This document shows positions 1 through 8,764 of a stretch of DNA of 64,000 nucleotides, piece by piece. The position numbers and the translations under genes were made by a program. Every line of letters starts with the position of its first letter. The stretch's first letter is position 1. The stretch spans positions 186,001 through 250,000 of the forward strand of contig CAZUNG010000004.1 in the NCBI GenBank assembly GCA_964621905.1, given 5' to 3'. Origin of the DNA: Ruminococcus_G sp964621905 (GTDB taxonomy: Bacteria; Bacillota; Clostridia; Lachnospirales; Lachnospiraceae). Under the pieces are notes generated by a model that saw only the letters and a list, made by a program, of their open reading frames with translations, was not told the origin of the DNA and ran no database searches.

Positions 1-5
1 CCTCG

Positions 6-1256
6 ATGCAGGCCATGCAGCAGGAGTCCCTGTCCAGAGGCGGACTACGGATCACCGTCAATGCTGCGCTTCAAAACCGCCCGATCGCAAACGCTACCAT
101 TTCTATCGCTTATACAGGAGAGCCCGATAAAGTCGTTGAAGAAGTACAAACCGATAACCTCGGCCAGACCCCCGTTCTGGAACTCCCGACGCCCCCGCTG
201 GAATACAGCCTGGAACCACAGCCAAACCAGCCCTATTCAGAATACAATCTGACGATCCGCGCCGAAGGATATGAACCGGTTGAAATCAGCGGTACGGAAC
301 TTCTCCCGGATGTCGTATCGGTCCAGCCCGTGCGCATGCAGCCCTCACAGCATACAGATGACTACCGGCTGATCGTGATCCCTGCACACACTCTTTTCGG
401 AGATTACCCGCCAAAAATACCGGAGGACGAGGTAAAACCGATGGATGAAACAGGCGAGATCGTACTCAGCCGCGTTGTTGTTCCCGAATTCGTGGTTGTA
501 CACGATGGAGCTCCCGACGACCCGACTGCTCAGAATTACTATGTCCGTTATCGGGACTACATTAAAAATGTTGCCTGCAGTGAGATTTATGCGACATGGC
601 CCGCCGACACCATACGCGCCAATGTGCTCGCCATTATGTCCTTTACTCTGAACCGGGTATATACAGAATGGTACCGCAATAAAGGTTATGATTTTACGAT
701 TACCTCATCCACCGCATTTGACCACAAATGGATCTACGGCAGGAATATCTTTGATGACGTCGCTTCTATTGTTGACGAAGTGTTTGCCAACTATCTCTCA
801 AGACCAAATGTCCGTCAGCCGATACTGACACAGTACTGTGATGGCCAGCGGGTTCAGTGTCCAAACGCGATGAGCCAGTGGGGTTCCAAATATCTTGGAG
901 ATCAGGGATACTCGACGATCGACATCATCCGGTATTTTTATGGGGAAGACATGTACATTAATACAGCAGAAGAAGTCTCAGGAGTCCCCTCCTCCTGGCC
1001 CGGATACAATCTGACCATCGGAGCAAGCGGAGACAAAGTCGTGCAGATGCAGGAACAGCTGAACACAATCGGGGAAGTCTATACCGCCATACCGCCTGTG
1101 ATCATCGACGGTATTTATGGAGAAAACACGCAGGCAGCGGTGGAAGCGTTCCAGCGGATCTTCCGGCTCCCCATAACAGGAATTGTGGATTATGCAACCT
1201 GGTATAAGATTCAGGAAATCTTTGTAGGCGTCACCCGCATTGCAGAGCTGAATTAA
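6..1256 (+). CDS. SpoIID/LytB-like protein with C-terminal peptidoglycan-binding domain (5' end at window edge)
   Basis: Three parts are visible. Residues about 10-115 resemble a carboxypeptidase-regulatory/Ig-like beta domain. Residues about 155-325 look like a SpoIID/LytB domain: the stretch YIKNVACSEIYATWP matches the family's YLxGVVxSEM region that carries the catalytic Glu, and SQWGSKYLGDQGY matches the SQYGA...GxxYxEIL block. Residues about 335-410 form a PG_binding_1 repeat (GASGDKVVQMQEQL, DGIYGENTQAAVEAFQ). SpoIID proteins cleave glycan strands of peptidoglycan during engulfment, so a sporulation or wall-remodelling role is inferred. No signal peptide is seen. The frame is open to the left edge and any ribosome binding site lies outside the window, so the first Met at position 6 may or may not be the real start. 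Confidence 0.8.
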   Translation: MQAMQQESLSRGGLRITVNAALQNRPIANATISIAYTGEPDKVVEEVQTDNLGQTPVLELPTPPLEYSLEPQPNQPYSEYNLTIRAEGYEPVEISGTELLPDVVSVQPVRMQPSQHTDDYRLIVIPAHTLFGDYPPKIPEDEVKPMDETGEIVLSRVVVPEFVVVHDGAPDDPTAQNYYVRYRDYIKNVACSEIYATWPADTIRANVLAIMSFTLNRVYTEWYRNKGYDFTITSSTAFDHKWIYGRNIFDDVASIVDEVFANYLSRPNVRQPILTQYCDGQRVQCPNAMSQWGSKYLGDQGYSTIDIIRYFYGEDMYINTAEEVSGVPSSWPGYNLTIGASGDKVVQMQEQLNTIGEVYTAIPPVIIDGIYGENTQAAVEAFQRIFRLPITGIVDYATWYKIQEIFVGVTRIAELN

Positions 1257-1283
1257 ACATCGCCAACACGGCAGATATTATTT

Positions 1284-1322
1284 GAGCCCGAGCGCAGTTT
1301 AAACTGCTCTCAGGCTCTTTTT
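1284..1322 (+). terminator. Rho-independent terminator after the SpoIID-like gene
   Basis: A long, nearly perfect hairpin (outer arms GAGCC/GGCTC, inner arms CAGTTT/AAACTG, 1284-1317) is followed by TTTTT on the plus strand. It lies between two converging genes. On the minus strand the bases after the stem are not T-rich, so it mainly serves the plus-strand gene. Confidence 0.85.
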
Positions 1323-1323
1323 A

Positions 1324-1797
1324 TCATTTTCTCAGCGAAAACCATCTCTGCAGTGCATCGATGATCACCTGATGGTCTTCCAGATGTGGAAGTCCAGATA
1401 CGGCGATTGCCCCTACAACGCCAACACCTTTCACTGTAAGCGGAAATCCTCCGCCGCACATCGCAAATTCCATTGGATCAAGACGTTCCCCCTCCAGAGT
1501 AATGCCTTTTAATTCAAAGTCTGCATAGACGTGCAGGGATGATTTATGAAACTGTGTGACAAGGTTTACTTTGCGGTCCAGCCACTGCGTATTATGCCTT
1601 GTTGCACCTTCTGTCACAAATTGAAATACCTTCAGTCCGTTCAGGACGATTCCGACAGCTACACCTCCGTCATATCCTTTTGCAGCATCGATCAGCATCC
1701 CCCCCAGAAGCCAGGCGTCATCTCTGGAAAAGGATGAAAACTGATATGTCGCTTCCTGCTCTTCGCATTTTATCTGCAGTTCTTTTAAATCTTCCAT
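1324..1797 (-). CDS. UPF0303 / GlcG-HbpS-like small protein
   Basis: A protein of about 157 residues resembling the UPF0303 (yeast YBR137W-like) branch of the GlcG/HbpS/DUF336 superfamily. It has a central ATRHNTQWLDRKVNLV segment, a glycine-rich MCGGGFPL stretch and a final GVGVVGAIAVSGL strand. Members bind haem or similar ligands or act as chaperone-like factors; the function here is unknown. The start at 1797 is preferred because AAGAGGT sits at good spacing before it. An upstream ATG at 1815 overlaps the rseP stop (TAATG) and would add six residues. It is the last gene of the pyrH-to-rseP run, so co-transcription is likely. Confidence 0.7.
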   Translation of the reverse strand: MEDLKELQIKCEEQEATYQFSSFSRDDAWLLGGMLIDAAKGYDGGVAVGIVLNGLKVFQFVTEGATRHNTQWLDRKVNLVTQFHKSSLHVYADFELKGITLEGERLDPMEFAMCGGGFPLTVKGVGVVGAIAVSGLPHLEDHQVIIDALQRWFSLRK

Positions 1798-1814
1798 ATC
1801 ACAACCTCTTTTCA

Positions 1815-3119
1815 TTAGAATAATCTCGTTATATCATGAAATGTCACATAAACCATTAAGGCCAGCAGCAGCATCAGTCCCACAAAGTGGATCATTCCTT
1901 CTGTTTCCCTACGGATTCCTTTCCCGCGGATCGCCTCTATGACCAGAAAAACCAGACGACCTCCATCGAGTGCCGGAATCGGCAGCAGATTCATGATTCC
2001 CAGGTTAGCCGACAGCAGGATCATAATATTGAACATACTCAGCCAGGTAATCAGCGTCCCTTCTGATTTGCTGTCTTCATACGTATCTCCGATGACGTTC
2101 ACTACCCCGACCGGGCCGGACATATCATTCACTGTCACCTTTCCCGTGACCAGCATTCCCAGACTTTGTACTGTAGTCTTGATCCAGTACTTCACCTCCA
2201 CCGCTCCGTATTTGATGACGCCGGGCACATTCGTTTTCTCCCGTGCGGTATTGTAGTAAAACCCAAGACTGACATTGGTATGTTTAACCGGAGTGACTTC
2301 TGCACGCTTCTCTTTTCCATCACGTTCATATGTCAGTGTTACCGGCTCATCCGTCAGCGGATGTTCTTCAAAATATGCCGCCAGTTCCTCCCCGTCAGCT
2401 ACCGCCGTTTTATCAACCGAAGTAATGACATCACCCGCCTGCATTCCCGCCTTATGAAGCGGAAGATTCAGCGTAATGGAAGTCACCTGGGCAGGCGTGG
2501 TATCTGCTACGTAGTTAAAGCCAAGCATATAACGCGTCTGGTGATATGGCTGATAAGAGATCTCCGTCTCCTGACCGTCCCGCTCAACTTTCAATGTCAC
2601 AGGCTCGTTTTTCAGACCTTTGAACGTCACATAATTATAGATCTCGCGTCCGACATCAATGTTGCTGCCATTGATCTCCTTGATAATGTCGCCTTCCAGA
2701 AGTCCTGCTTCCTGAGCGGGAGATCCTTCCGGAAATCCAATAATTTCAGCCGGATCATATCCGACAATCCCGATCACAATAACCGCCAGGACAAATGCCA
2801 GGATAAAATTAAAGACCGGTCCGGCCACCACAACACTGATCCGGCCCCAGACCGGTGCATGATTGAAAGAGCCTTCTCCTTCATCCTCTCCGTCCTCACC
2901 TTTCATCATACAGGAACCGCCAAACGGGAGTAACTTCAGAGAATACCGCGTAGTACCTTTTCCGAAACTAAAAATGCGGGGCCCCATCCCCAGTGAAAAC
3001 TCCTCCACCACAATTTTATTTTTCTTAGCCAGTAAAAAATGGCCCAGTTCGTGAAACAATATCAGAATACTGAAAATCACGATCGCTATGAGAATCTTAA
3101 TATTACCACCTGCTTTCAA
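1815..3119 (-). CDS. rseP: Site-2 intramembrane zinc protease RseP/RasP
   Basis: M50-family regulated intramembrane protease that cleaves membrane-bound anti-sigma factors and signal-peptide remnants. HELGH at residues 23-27 supplies two zinc ligands and the catalytic Glu inside the first membrane segment; the LDG motif near residue 385 (PIPALDGGRLVF) supplies the third ligand. Two PDZ-like domains are visible, about 115-190 (GSPAQEAGLLEGDII) and 205-285 (LPLHKAGMQAGDVI), one more than in many Firmicute homologues. Length 434 is usual. The start is odd: there is no in-frame ATG before HELGH. The listed start is a TTG inside the 3' end of dxr; an ATT at 3101 sits four bases after AGGTGG and is an alternative. 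The gene overlaps dxr by 17 bases and is probably translationally coupled. Confidence 0.93.
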   Translation of the reverse strand: MKAGGNIKILIAIVIFSILILFHELGHFLLAKKNKIVVEEFSLGMGPRIFSFGKGTTRYSLKLLPFGGSCMMKGEDGEDEGEGSFNHAPVWGRISVVVAGPVFNFILAFVLAVIVIGIVGYDPAEIIGFPEGSPAQEAGLLEGDIIKEINGSNIDVGREIYNYVTFKGLKNEPVTLKVERDGQETEISYQPYHQTRYMLGFNYVADTTPAQVTSITLNLPLHKAGMQAGDVITSVDKTAVADGEELAAYFEEHPLTDEPVTLTYERDGKEKRAEVTPVKHTNVSLGFYYNTAREKTNVPGVIKYGAVEVKYWIKTTVQSLGMLVTGKVTVNDMSGPVGVVNVIGDTYEDSKSEGTLITWLSMFNIMILLSANLGIMNLLPIPALDGGRLVFLVIEAIRGKGIRRETEGMIHFVGLMLLLALMVYVTFHDITRLF

Positions 3120-4245
3120 TCCATTCGTAAGTCGTTTGTTCTGCTGCGAGGATTTCCCCGATATCTGGATGTACCGCCGCCTGATGTCTGTTCATAGCTT
3201 CTTCGATAATTTCATAAATATCCAAAAAACGAATCCGACGCTGTAAAAATTTCGCGACTGCACGTTCATTCGCCGCATTAAATACCGTCGCCATCGTCCC
3301 CCCCTGCTGCAGCGCACGCATTGCAAGCGGAAGACCCCGGAACACACGGGTATCGGGTTTTTCAAACGTGATTTCACTGAGCTTCCAAAAATCCAGCCGC
3401 TCCCCGGGCAGACTGCGCCTGCTGGGATAATAGAGCGCATACTGGATCGGTATTTTCATATCCGGTGTCCCAAGCTGTGCCATCACCGCGCCATCCTGAA
3501 ATTCTACCATAGAGTGAATAATACTCTGAGGCTGAACAACCACCTGAATATCCTCAGGCTGCATGTCGAACAGCCATCTGGCTTCTATCACTTCCAGTCC
3601 TTTGTTCACCAGCGTCGCCGAATCTATGGTAATCTTCTGGCCCATCGCCCAGTTCGGATGACGCAGTGCGTCCTCCACCTGCACATGCTCCAGCTCTTCT
3701 CTGGTTTTATTGCGGAATGGACCTCCGGAGGCCGTGATCAAAAGACGGCTCACCTCTGCTTTGTTCTCCCCGTGAAGCGCCTGAAAGACAGCACTGTGCT
3801 CGCTGTCAACCGGAAGAATGCACACATTTTGCTCCCTTGCAAGAGGCATGATCAGATGTCCCGCCGTCACCAGCGTCTCCTTATTTGCCAGTGCAATATC
3901 CTTTCCCGCACGAATCGCAGCAACCGTCGGTCTCAGTCCGATCATCCCCACGACAGCCGTCACCAGAAGTTCGGCCTCTTCCATCTCAGCCAGTGCAGTC
4001 AGTCCTTCCATGCCAGAGAGAATCTTAACCGGCAGATCAGCCGTAGCAATCCGGAGACTGTCTGCAGCTTTCTCATCCATAACAGCTGCAATCCTGGGTT
4101 TAAATTCACGGATCTGCCGCTCCAGCAAATCAGTGTTTCTTCCCGCGCTCAGTCCTACCACTTCAATATCCTGGTGCTCCCGGACAACCTCAAGCGTCTG
4201 CGTGCCAATCGATCCCGTAGAGCCCAGGACTGCAATTTTTTTCAT
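3103..4245 (-). CDS. dxr: 1-deoxy-D-xylulose 5-phosphate reductoisomerase
   Basis: Second enzyme of the MEP isoprenoid pathway; converts DXP to 2-C-methyl-D-erythritol 4-phosphate with NADPH in the cytoplasm. The N-terminus has the dinucleotide-binding GSTGSIG, followed by the catalytic-domain blocks ITASGGPFR, HPNWAMGQKITIDSATL (metal and substrate binding) and LGTPDMKIPIQYAL. The 380-residue length is normal. Of two consecutive ATGs the second (4245) has the better spacing to AAGGAG. It sits between cdsA and rseP, a conserved Firmicute order, and feeds the isoprenyl chain that UppS from the same operon elongates. Confidence 0.96.
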   Translation of the reverse strand: MKKIAVLGSTGSIGTQTLEVVREHQDIEVVGLSAGRNTDLLERQIREFKPRIAAVMDEKAADSLRIATADLPVKILSGMEGLTALAEMEEAELLVTAVVGMIGLRPTVAAIRAGKDIALANKETLVTAGHLIMPLAREQNVCILPVDSEHSAVFQALHGENKAEVSRLLITASGGPFRNKTREELEHVQVEDALRHPNWAMGQKITIDSATLVNKGLEVIEARWLFDMQPEDIQVVVQPQSIIHSMVEFQDGAVMAQLGTPDMKIPIQYALYYPSRRSLPGERLDFWKLSEITFEKPDTRVFRGLPLAMRALQQGGTMATVFNAANERAVAKFLQRRIRFLDIYEIIEEAMNRHQAAVHPDIGEILAAEQTTYEWIESRW

Positions 4246-4257
4246 CATATCACTCCT

Positions 4258-5049
4258 TTATCTGATCAGAAGCTGCGCCAGGCAGTAAATTACAGGCGCC
4301 GTAAAAATCACACTGTCAAACCGATCCATAATACCGCCATGTCCGGGTATGAGTGTTCCGTAATCTTTAATCTCCTGATTTCTTTTGATCGCAGACGCCG
4401 CAAGATCCCCGATCATTGAAATCAGTGCTCCTGCAGCGCAGATCACTGCGTACTCCAAAATACTCGTCTTGACAATGACTGCATAAACTGTTCCCAGAAG
4501 AGCTGCTCCAACAACGCCTCCGATTGCCCCTTCCACGGATTTCTTCGGACTTAAAACAGGCGCCATCTTATGCCTGCCGATCAGCATGCCAACACAGTAG
4601 GCACACGTATCGCATCCCCAGGAGCAGATAAAAATCAGCCACACCAGGAAAACTCCTTCTTCCATCATTCTGGTCTGATAGATGAAAGACAACATGACAC
4701 CCACGTAAACGACGGAAAAAAAGGCCGCCATGACCTGATTCGCATGGTATTTGGGATATGTGAACACATAGACAAACATATTCAGCACCAGTCCGGCAAG
4801 CAGCGCCGGCAGCAGATATACCTCCTGCCCAAAATACAGAACCAGATAATAACCGATAACCGCCAGACAGCTGGTGAATTCCAAAAGATTGAATTTCTCA
4901 GTGCGCACCTTCATGGCACGCATCAGTTCATCCATGCCAATGACAGAAACTCCCAGCAGCGTGACAAACAATACAAGCCCTCCTCCTGAAATTGTAAGAA
5001 GCGCTGCCAGCACCAGAACAATGCCGCTGATCAGTCTTGTTTTGAACAT
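4258..5049 (-). CDS. cdsA: Phosphatidate cytidylyltransferase (CDP-diglyceride synthase)
   Basis: Integral membrane enzyme that makes CDP-diacylglycerol from phosphatidic acid and CTP, the precursor of bacterial phospholipids. The 263-residue protein has about seven hydrophobic segments and the C-terminal CDP-diglyceride synthase signature (SMIGDLAASAIKR followed by KDYGTLIPGHGGIMDRFDS). SPKKSVEGAIGG is the other conserved block. Its start lies 19 bases inside uppS and is preceded by AAGGAGG at good spacing. It is followed 12 bases later by dxr. Confidence 0.95.
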   Translation of the reverse strand: MFKTRLISGIVLVLAALLTISGGGLVLFVTLLGVSVIGMDELMRAMKVRTEKFNLLEFTSCLAVIGYYLVLYFGQEVYLLPALLAGLVLNMFVYVFTYPKYHANQVMAAFFSVVYVGVMLSFIYQTRMMEEGVFLVWLIFICSWGCDTCAYCVGMLIGRHKMAPVLSPKKSVEGAIGGVVGAALLGTVYAVIVKTSILEYAVICAAGALISMIGDLAASAIKRNQEIKDYGTLIPGHGGIMDRFDSVIFTAPVIYCLAQLLIR

Positions 5050-5756
5050 GTGGACTCCTCCTTCACACCGCCGTATCTTCTGTCTCTATCATTATATTTT
5101 TCGATTGCCCGTATTAATTCTGCTTTATTGAAGTCCGGCCATGGGACATCCGTAAAATAAAACTCCGTATAAGCCATCTGCCAGAGCAGATAATTTGAAA
5201 GGCGCTGTTCTCCGCTGGTTCTGATCATGAGGTCGGGGTCAGGAATCCCTGCCGTATCCAGATAGTCGGAAAATACCGTTTCCGTTATCTCCCCGTGAAG
5301 CCGCCCTTCTCTCTGGTCCAGCAGCATATGGTTCACTGCCCGCAGTATCTCATCCCTGCTGCCATAGTTGAGTGCAATCTGAAAATGAAGTGTCTGAAAA
5401 TCTTTGGAAAACTCCTCAAGTCTTACGATACTGTCCTGGATATCCTGGTCAAACGCCGTACAGTCGCCGATGACACGAACTCGCATATCATTTTTTCTGG
5501 ATATTTTCAGGCATTTTTTCAGGTAATTCCGGAACAGCCGCATCAAACCATCCACCTCTTCTTTTGAGCGTTTCCAGTTTTCTGTAGAAAATGCGTAGAC
5601 CGTCAGATATGTTACCCCCAGCTCCTTTGCAATCTCACAGATCGTCTCAAGATTCTCACATCCCTTTACATGTCCATAGCTGCGGGGCATTCCTCTTTTT
5701 TTAGCCCATCTGCCGTTTCCGTCCAGAATAATCGCTATATGATTCGGCACATTCAT
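5031..5756 (-). CDS. uppS: Undecaprenyl diphosphate synthase (cis-prenyltransferase)
   Basis: Condenses isopentenyl diphosphate units onto farnesyl diphosphate to give the C55 lipid carrier for peptidoglycan and wall polymers. The catalytic Asp is Asp12 in AIILDGNGRWAKKRG; later conserved blocks are YAFSTENWKR, ALNYGSRDE and RTSGEQRLSNYLLWQ with FYFTDVPWPDF. Length 241 is typical. AGAGGAGA precedes the ATG. An 88-base gap to frr holds a possible hairpin (5792-5835). Confidence 0.96.
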   Translation of the reverse strand: MNVPNHIAIILDGNGRWAKKRGMPRSYGHVKGCENLETICEIAKELGVTYLTVYAFSTENWKRSKEEVDGLMRLFRNYLKKCLKISRKNDMRVRVIGDCTAFDQDIQDSIVRLEEFSKDFQTLHFQIALNYGSRDEILRAVNHMLLDQREGRLHGEITETVFSDYLDTAGIPDPDLMIRTSGEQRLSNYLLWQMAYTEFYFTDVPWPDFNKAELIRAIEKYNDRDRRYGGVKEESTCSKQD

Positions 5757-5791
5757 GCGATACGTCTCCTCTCATTGTTTTTATATTACGT

Positions 5792-5835
5792 AAAAAGGAC
5801 ACCTGACCACGGATCCTTTCCATGCTGCGGTGCCC
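5792..5835 (-). terminator. Possible weak terminator or attenuator between frr and uppS
   Basis: On the minus strand GGGCACC (5829-5835) can pair with GGTGTCC (5797-5803, one G-T wobble), and TTTTT follows at 5796-5792. The loop is long (about 25 bases) with little structure of its own, so the hairpin would be weak. It could reduce transcription of uppS and later genes relative to pyrH and frr. Confidence 0.35.
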
Positions 5836-5844
5836 CTCACCTTT

Positions 5845-6396
5845 TTATACCGTTAGAATTTCTTTGGATTTTACTTCGATTGCTCCATCGATTTCCTTAA
5901 TATATTTGTCCGTCATCTTCTGAACTTTTTCTTCCAGCTCTTTGATTTCATCTTCGGAAACATCCTGCTTCGCAAGTTTCTTCATCGCATCATTGGCATC
6001 CCGGCGGATATTGCGGACCGCAACTTTGGCCGCTTCTCCTTTTTTCTTGACATCCTTCACCAGATCTTTCCTGCGCTCTTCTGTGAGTTCCGGGAACACC
6101 AGACGAATCAGTTTTCCATCATTGGTCGGATTGATTCCAAGGTCGGAGGTCATGATTGCCTTTTCTATCACTTTTACCATATTCGCTTCCCATGGCTGAA
6201 TCTGGATCATCCTGGCTTCAGGCACCGTCACGTTGGCAACCTGCTGGATCGGAGTCGGGGTTCCATAATAGTCTACCAAGATTCTGTCCAGTACATGCGG
6301 GTTTGCGCGTCCCGCACGAATCGTACCGAGCTCTCCTTCCAGATTGGACAATGTTTTTCCCATCTTTGTTTCATATACCTGAATTCTCTCATCCAT
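5845..6396 (-). CDS. frr: Ribosome recycling factor
   Basis: With EF-G, splits post-termination ribosomes. The 183-residue protein has the family hallmarks: LEGELGTIRAGRANPHVLDRI, YYGTPTPIQQVANVTVPEAR and the helical C-terminal block with EERRKDLVKDVKKKGEAAK. The ATG follows AGGAGG at normal spacing. It lies 25 bases after pyrH, the order seen in most bacteria. Confidence 0.97.
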   Translation of the reverse strand: MDERIQVYETKMGKTLSNLEGELGTIRAGRANPHVLDRILVDYYGTPTPIQQVANVTVPEARMIQIQPWEANMVKVIEKAIMTSDLGINPTNDGKLIRLVFPELTEERRKDLVKDVKKKGEAAKVAVRNIRRDANDAMKKLAKQDVSEDEIKELEEKVQKMTDKYIKEIDGAIEVKSKEILTV

Positions 6397-6421
6397 GTCT
6401 TTTTTCCTCCTGCGCTTTTCT

Positions 6422-7117
6422 CTAAACCGTCACATTCGTTCCGGTGATAATTCCGTGTGCGGCATTTACAATGCTGTCTGTTTCATTTAATCCAAAGACG
6501 ATCATAGGCATCTTATTCTCCATACAGAGAATCGAAGCTGCCATATCCACAACCGCCAGTTTCTTGTCAATCACTTCCTGAATGCTCACTTCATCGTATT
6601 TCACAGCGTTCGGGTTATCTTTCGGGTCACTGTCATAGACACCATCCACCGCTTTTGCCAGCAGAATTGTATCTGCCTCAATCTCTACTGCACGCAGCAC
6701 GGTCGCTGTGTCAGTGGAAAAATACGGATGCCCGGTTCCCCCTGCGAAAAATACGATCATGTTGTGGTCAAAGTATTTATTCACCCGGTCTTTTGAAAAC
6801 AATTTTGTAAATGAACCGCACTCAAAAGGTGTCAGGACCGAAGTTTGCATACCCTGTGAGCGGAAAATCTCGGAAACATAAATACAATTCATCACTGTCG
6901 CCAGCATCCCGATCTGGTCTGCCTTCGTGCGGTCGATATTCTCACTGCTTCTTCCTCGCCAGAAATTACCACCGCCAATCACAATTCCGACTTTAATGCC
7001 TTCATCACACAGCACCTTAACCTGTTTGGCGACCTTCGTCACAGTGGCTTCATCAAATCCGGTTTTTTTATCCCCGGCCAAAGCCTCTCCGCTTAATTTC
7101 AGTAACACTCTTTTCAT
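6422..7117 (-). CDS. pyrH: Uridylate kinase (UMP kinase)
   Basis: Hexameric amino-acid-kinase-fold enzyme converting UMP to UDP; allosterically regulated in bacteria. Motifs: KRVLLKLSGEAL at the N-terminus, VIGGGNFWRG, TGHPYFSTDTA and DGVYDSDPK. The start at 7117 is chosen because AAGGAG lies nine bases upstream and the protein then begins MKRVLLKLSGEA as in homologues. A longer reading from 7150 would start inside the predicted promoter. First gene of the run pyrH-frr-uppS-cdsA-dxr-rseP. Confidence 0.96.
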   Translation of the reverse strand: MKRVLLKLSGEALAGDKKTGFDEATVTKVAKQVKVLCDEGIKVGIVIGGGNFWRGRSSENIDRTKADQIGMLATVMNCIYVSEIFRSQGMQTSVLTPFECGSFTKLFSKDRVNKYFDHNMIVFFAGGTGHPYFSTDTATVLRAVEIEADTILLAKAVDGVYDSDPKDNPNAVKYDEVSIQEVIDKKLAVVDMAASILCMENKMPMIVFGLNETDSIVNAAHGIITGTNVTV

Positions 7118-7148
7118 AGGGATACTCCTTGTACTTTTTATATTTCCC

Positions 7149-7157
7149 ATTATATCA
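7149..7157 (-). promoter_or_regulatory. Extended -10 promoter for the pyrH operon
   Basis: TATAAT preceded by TGA (an extended -10 element) lies on the minus strand 31 bases before the pyrH ATG and just after the lysC terminator. No good -35 hexamer is seen at 16-18 bases, which fits an extended -10 promoter. Confidence 0.65.
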
Positions 7158-7187
7158 ACTTTTTTTCTGTTTGGGTAGTATTAATTG

Positions 7188-7214
7188 AAAAAAGGGCGGG
7201 TGAACTCCCCGCCC
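7188..7214 (-). terminator. Terminator after aspartokinase gene
   Basis: Perfect seven-pair GC stem (GGGCGGG 7194-7200 with CCCGCCC 7208-7214), seven-base loop, and six T residues next on the minus strand. Confidence 0.9.
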
Positions 7215-7227
7215 TCTGTGATTTCTT

Positions 7228-8547
7228 TTAGATACATACCGTCACAAAGATATCATATATCGCCTTGATTGCAGCTTCAAAATCACGGTTTTCCACACCG
7301 ATGATGATATTCAATTCACTCGATCCCTGATCAATCATCTTAACGTTCACATGAGCGTGTGCCAACGCAGAGAAGATTCTTCCGGCAGTCCCCCGGTTGC
7401 GCTTCATTCCTCTTCCTACCACGGCAATCAGTGCAAGATCTGATTCCAGTTCAATCGTATCCGGCTGTACAGCGCGGTGCAGTCCGGCGATTATACTCTG
7501 CTCTTTTTCCTGAAACTCATCCTGGTGCACATACACCGTCATGGTATCGATTCCGGAAGGCACATGTTCAAAACTGATTCCGCTCTCCTCAAATACTTGG
7601 AGCACTTTTCTCCCAAATCCGATTTCGGAGTTCATCATATCTTTTTCGATATTAATGGAGGCAAAGCCTTTTTTGCCGGCAATTCCGGTAATCGTATATT
7701 TCGGCTTGCTGCAGGTGCTCTCTACGATCATGGTACCGTTATCCTGAGGCCGGTTTGTATTGCGGATGTTAATCGGAATTCCGGCACTCCTGAGCGGAAA
7801 GATAGCATCTTCATGCAGAACTGTCGCTCCCATGTAAGAAAGTTCTCTCAGCTCCTTATAAGTAATGGTACCGATTGTTTCCGGATTCGGAATAATACGC
7901 GGGTCTGTCACAAGAAAACCGGAGACATCTGTCCAGTTTTCATAAAGATCAGCTCTCACAGCTTTGGCCACGATGGAACCGGTAATATCCGAACCTCCGC
8001 GGGAAAACGTATTGATCACGCCGTCTGCCCGTTTCCCGTAAAATCCCGGGATCACCGCATACTCAACATCCTCCAGACGTTCTGAAAGGCATTTATCCGT
8101 TTTTTCCTCATCAAAATTTCCGTTTTCATCAAAAAAAATCACTTCCGCAGCATCGATAAATTCCATATTCAGATAATTGGCCATCACAATACCATTCAGA
8201 TATTCTCCCCTGGACGCTGCATAATCTTCTCCCGCCTGCTCTTTAAAGTTCCGTGCGATCAGATCAAACTCTTCATCCAGCGACAATTCCAGTTTTAAAC
8301 CGCTGATAATCTCCTGATAGCGGGCCTTTATTTTCTGCAGTTTTTTTGAAAAGTCTTTTCCGCTCTCTGCCGCATGGTAACAATCGTACAGCATATCGGT
8401 CACTTTGATGTCTTCAGAAAAGCGTTTTCCCGGTGCCGACGGCACCACATATCTCCTGTCTTTATCTGCGTGGATGATATTGCCGACCTTTTGAAACTGT
8501 TCTGCACTGGCCAGCGAACTTCCTCCAAATTTCACTACTTTTTTCAT
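7228..8547 (-). CDS. lysC: Aspartate kinase with two ACT domains
   Basis: Phosphorylates aspartate, the first step toward lysine, threonine, methionine and diaminopimelate. The kinase domain starts KKVVKFGGSSLA and holds the FSRGGSDITGS block; two C-terminal ACT modules (about 295-365 and 370-439) suggest amino-acid feedback control. Length (439) and layout resemble the B. subtilis YclM class rather than overlapping alpha/beta aspartokinases. No internal start for a separate beta chain stands out. It is apparently monocistronic, with its own promoter and terminator. The leader of about 70 bases is too short for a lysine riboswitch. Confidence 0.92.
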   Translation of the reverse strand: MKKVVKFGGSSLASAEQFQKVGNIIHADKDRRYVVPSAPGKRFSEDIKVTDMLYDCYHAAESGKDFSKKLQKIKARYQEIISGLKLELSLDEEFDLIARNFKEQAGEDYAASRGEYLNGIVMANYLNMEFIDAAEVIFFDENGNFDEEKTDKCLSERLEDVEYAVIPGFYGKRADGVINTFSRGGSDITGSIVAKAVRADLYENWTDVSGFLVTDPRIIPNPETIGTITYKELRELSYMGATVLHEDAIFPLRSAGIPINIRNTNRPQDNGTMIVESTCSKPKYTITGIAGKKGFASINIEKDMMNSEIGFGRKVLQVFEESGISFEHVPSGIDTMTVYVHQDEFQEKEQSIIAGLHRAVQPDTIELESDLALIAVVGRGMKRNRGTAGRIFSALAHAHVNVKMIDQGSSELNIIIGVENRDFEAAIKAIYDIFVTVCI

Positions 8548-8625
8548 GATATTCTCCTCCGGTTTCCTAACAGCATTTATCTATCCTATACAGCATCCGT
8601 ACTCCGATACCGTTACATAAAAATA

Positions 8626-8654
8626 AATTTATCTCAATTTATAGCCAAAGTCAA
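8626..8654 (-). promoter_or_regulatory. Promoter for aspartokinase gene
   Basis: TTGACT (8649-8654) and TAAATT (8626-8631) with 17 bases between, minus strand. Confidence 0.6.
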
Positions 8655-8708
8655 GGAAAATCATGAAAAATCCCCTTCCCCCCTTCTGTTTTTGGTATAT
8701 CGTAAATT

Positions 8709-8745
8709 AAAAAGCCGGTACAGCCATTGTATACGGCTGTACCGG
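8709..8745 (-). terminator. Terminator after fructose-bisphosphate aldolase gene
   Basis: Eleven-pair perfect stem (CCGGTACAGCC 8715-8725 with GGCTGTACCGG 8735-8745) followed by TTTTT on the minus strand after one C. Confidence 0.9.
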
Positions 8746-8764
8746 TACCTGTTCATTTATAATC

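Noticed and set aside
3514..4419. Plus-strand open frame of about 300 codons opposite dxr and cdsA
   Set aside because: Antisense to two genes with complete motifs, spanning their boundary; composition is typical of a shadow.
8548..8705. Lysine riboswitch upstream of aspartokinase
   Set aside because: A good promoter leaves a leader of about 70 bases, and the conserved L-box blocks are not visible.
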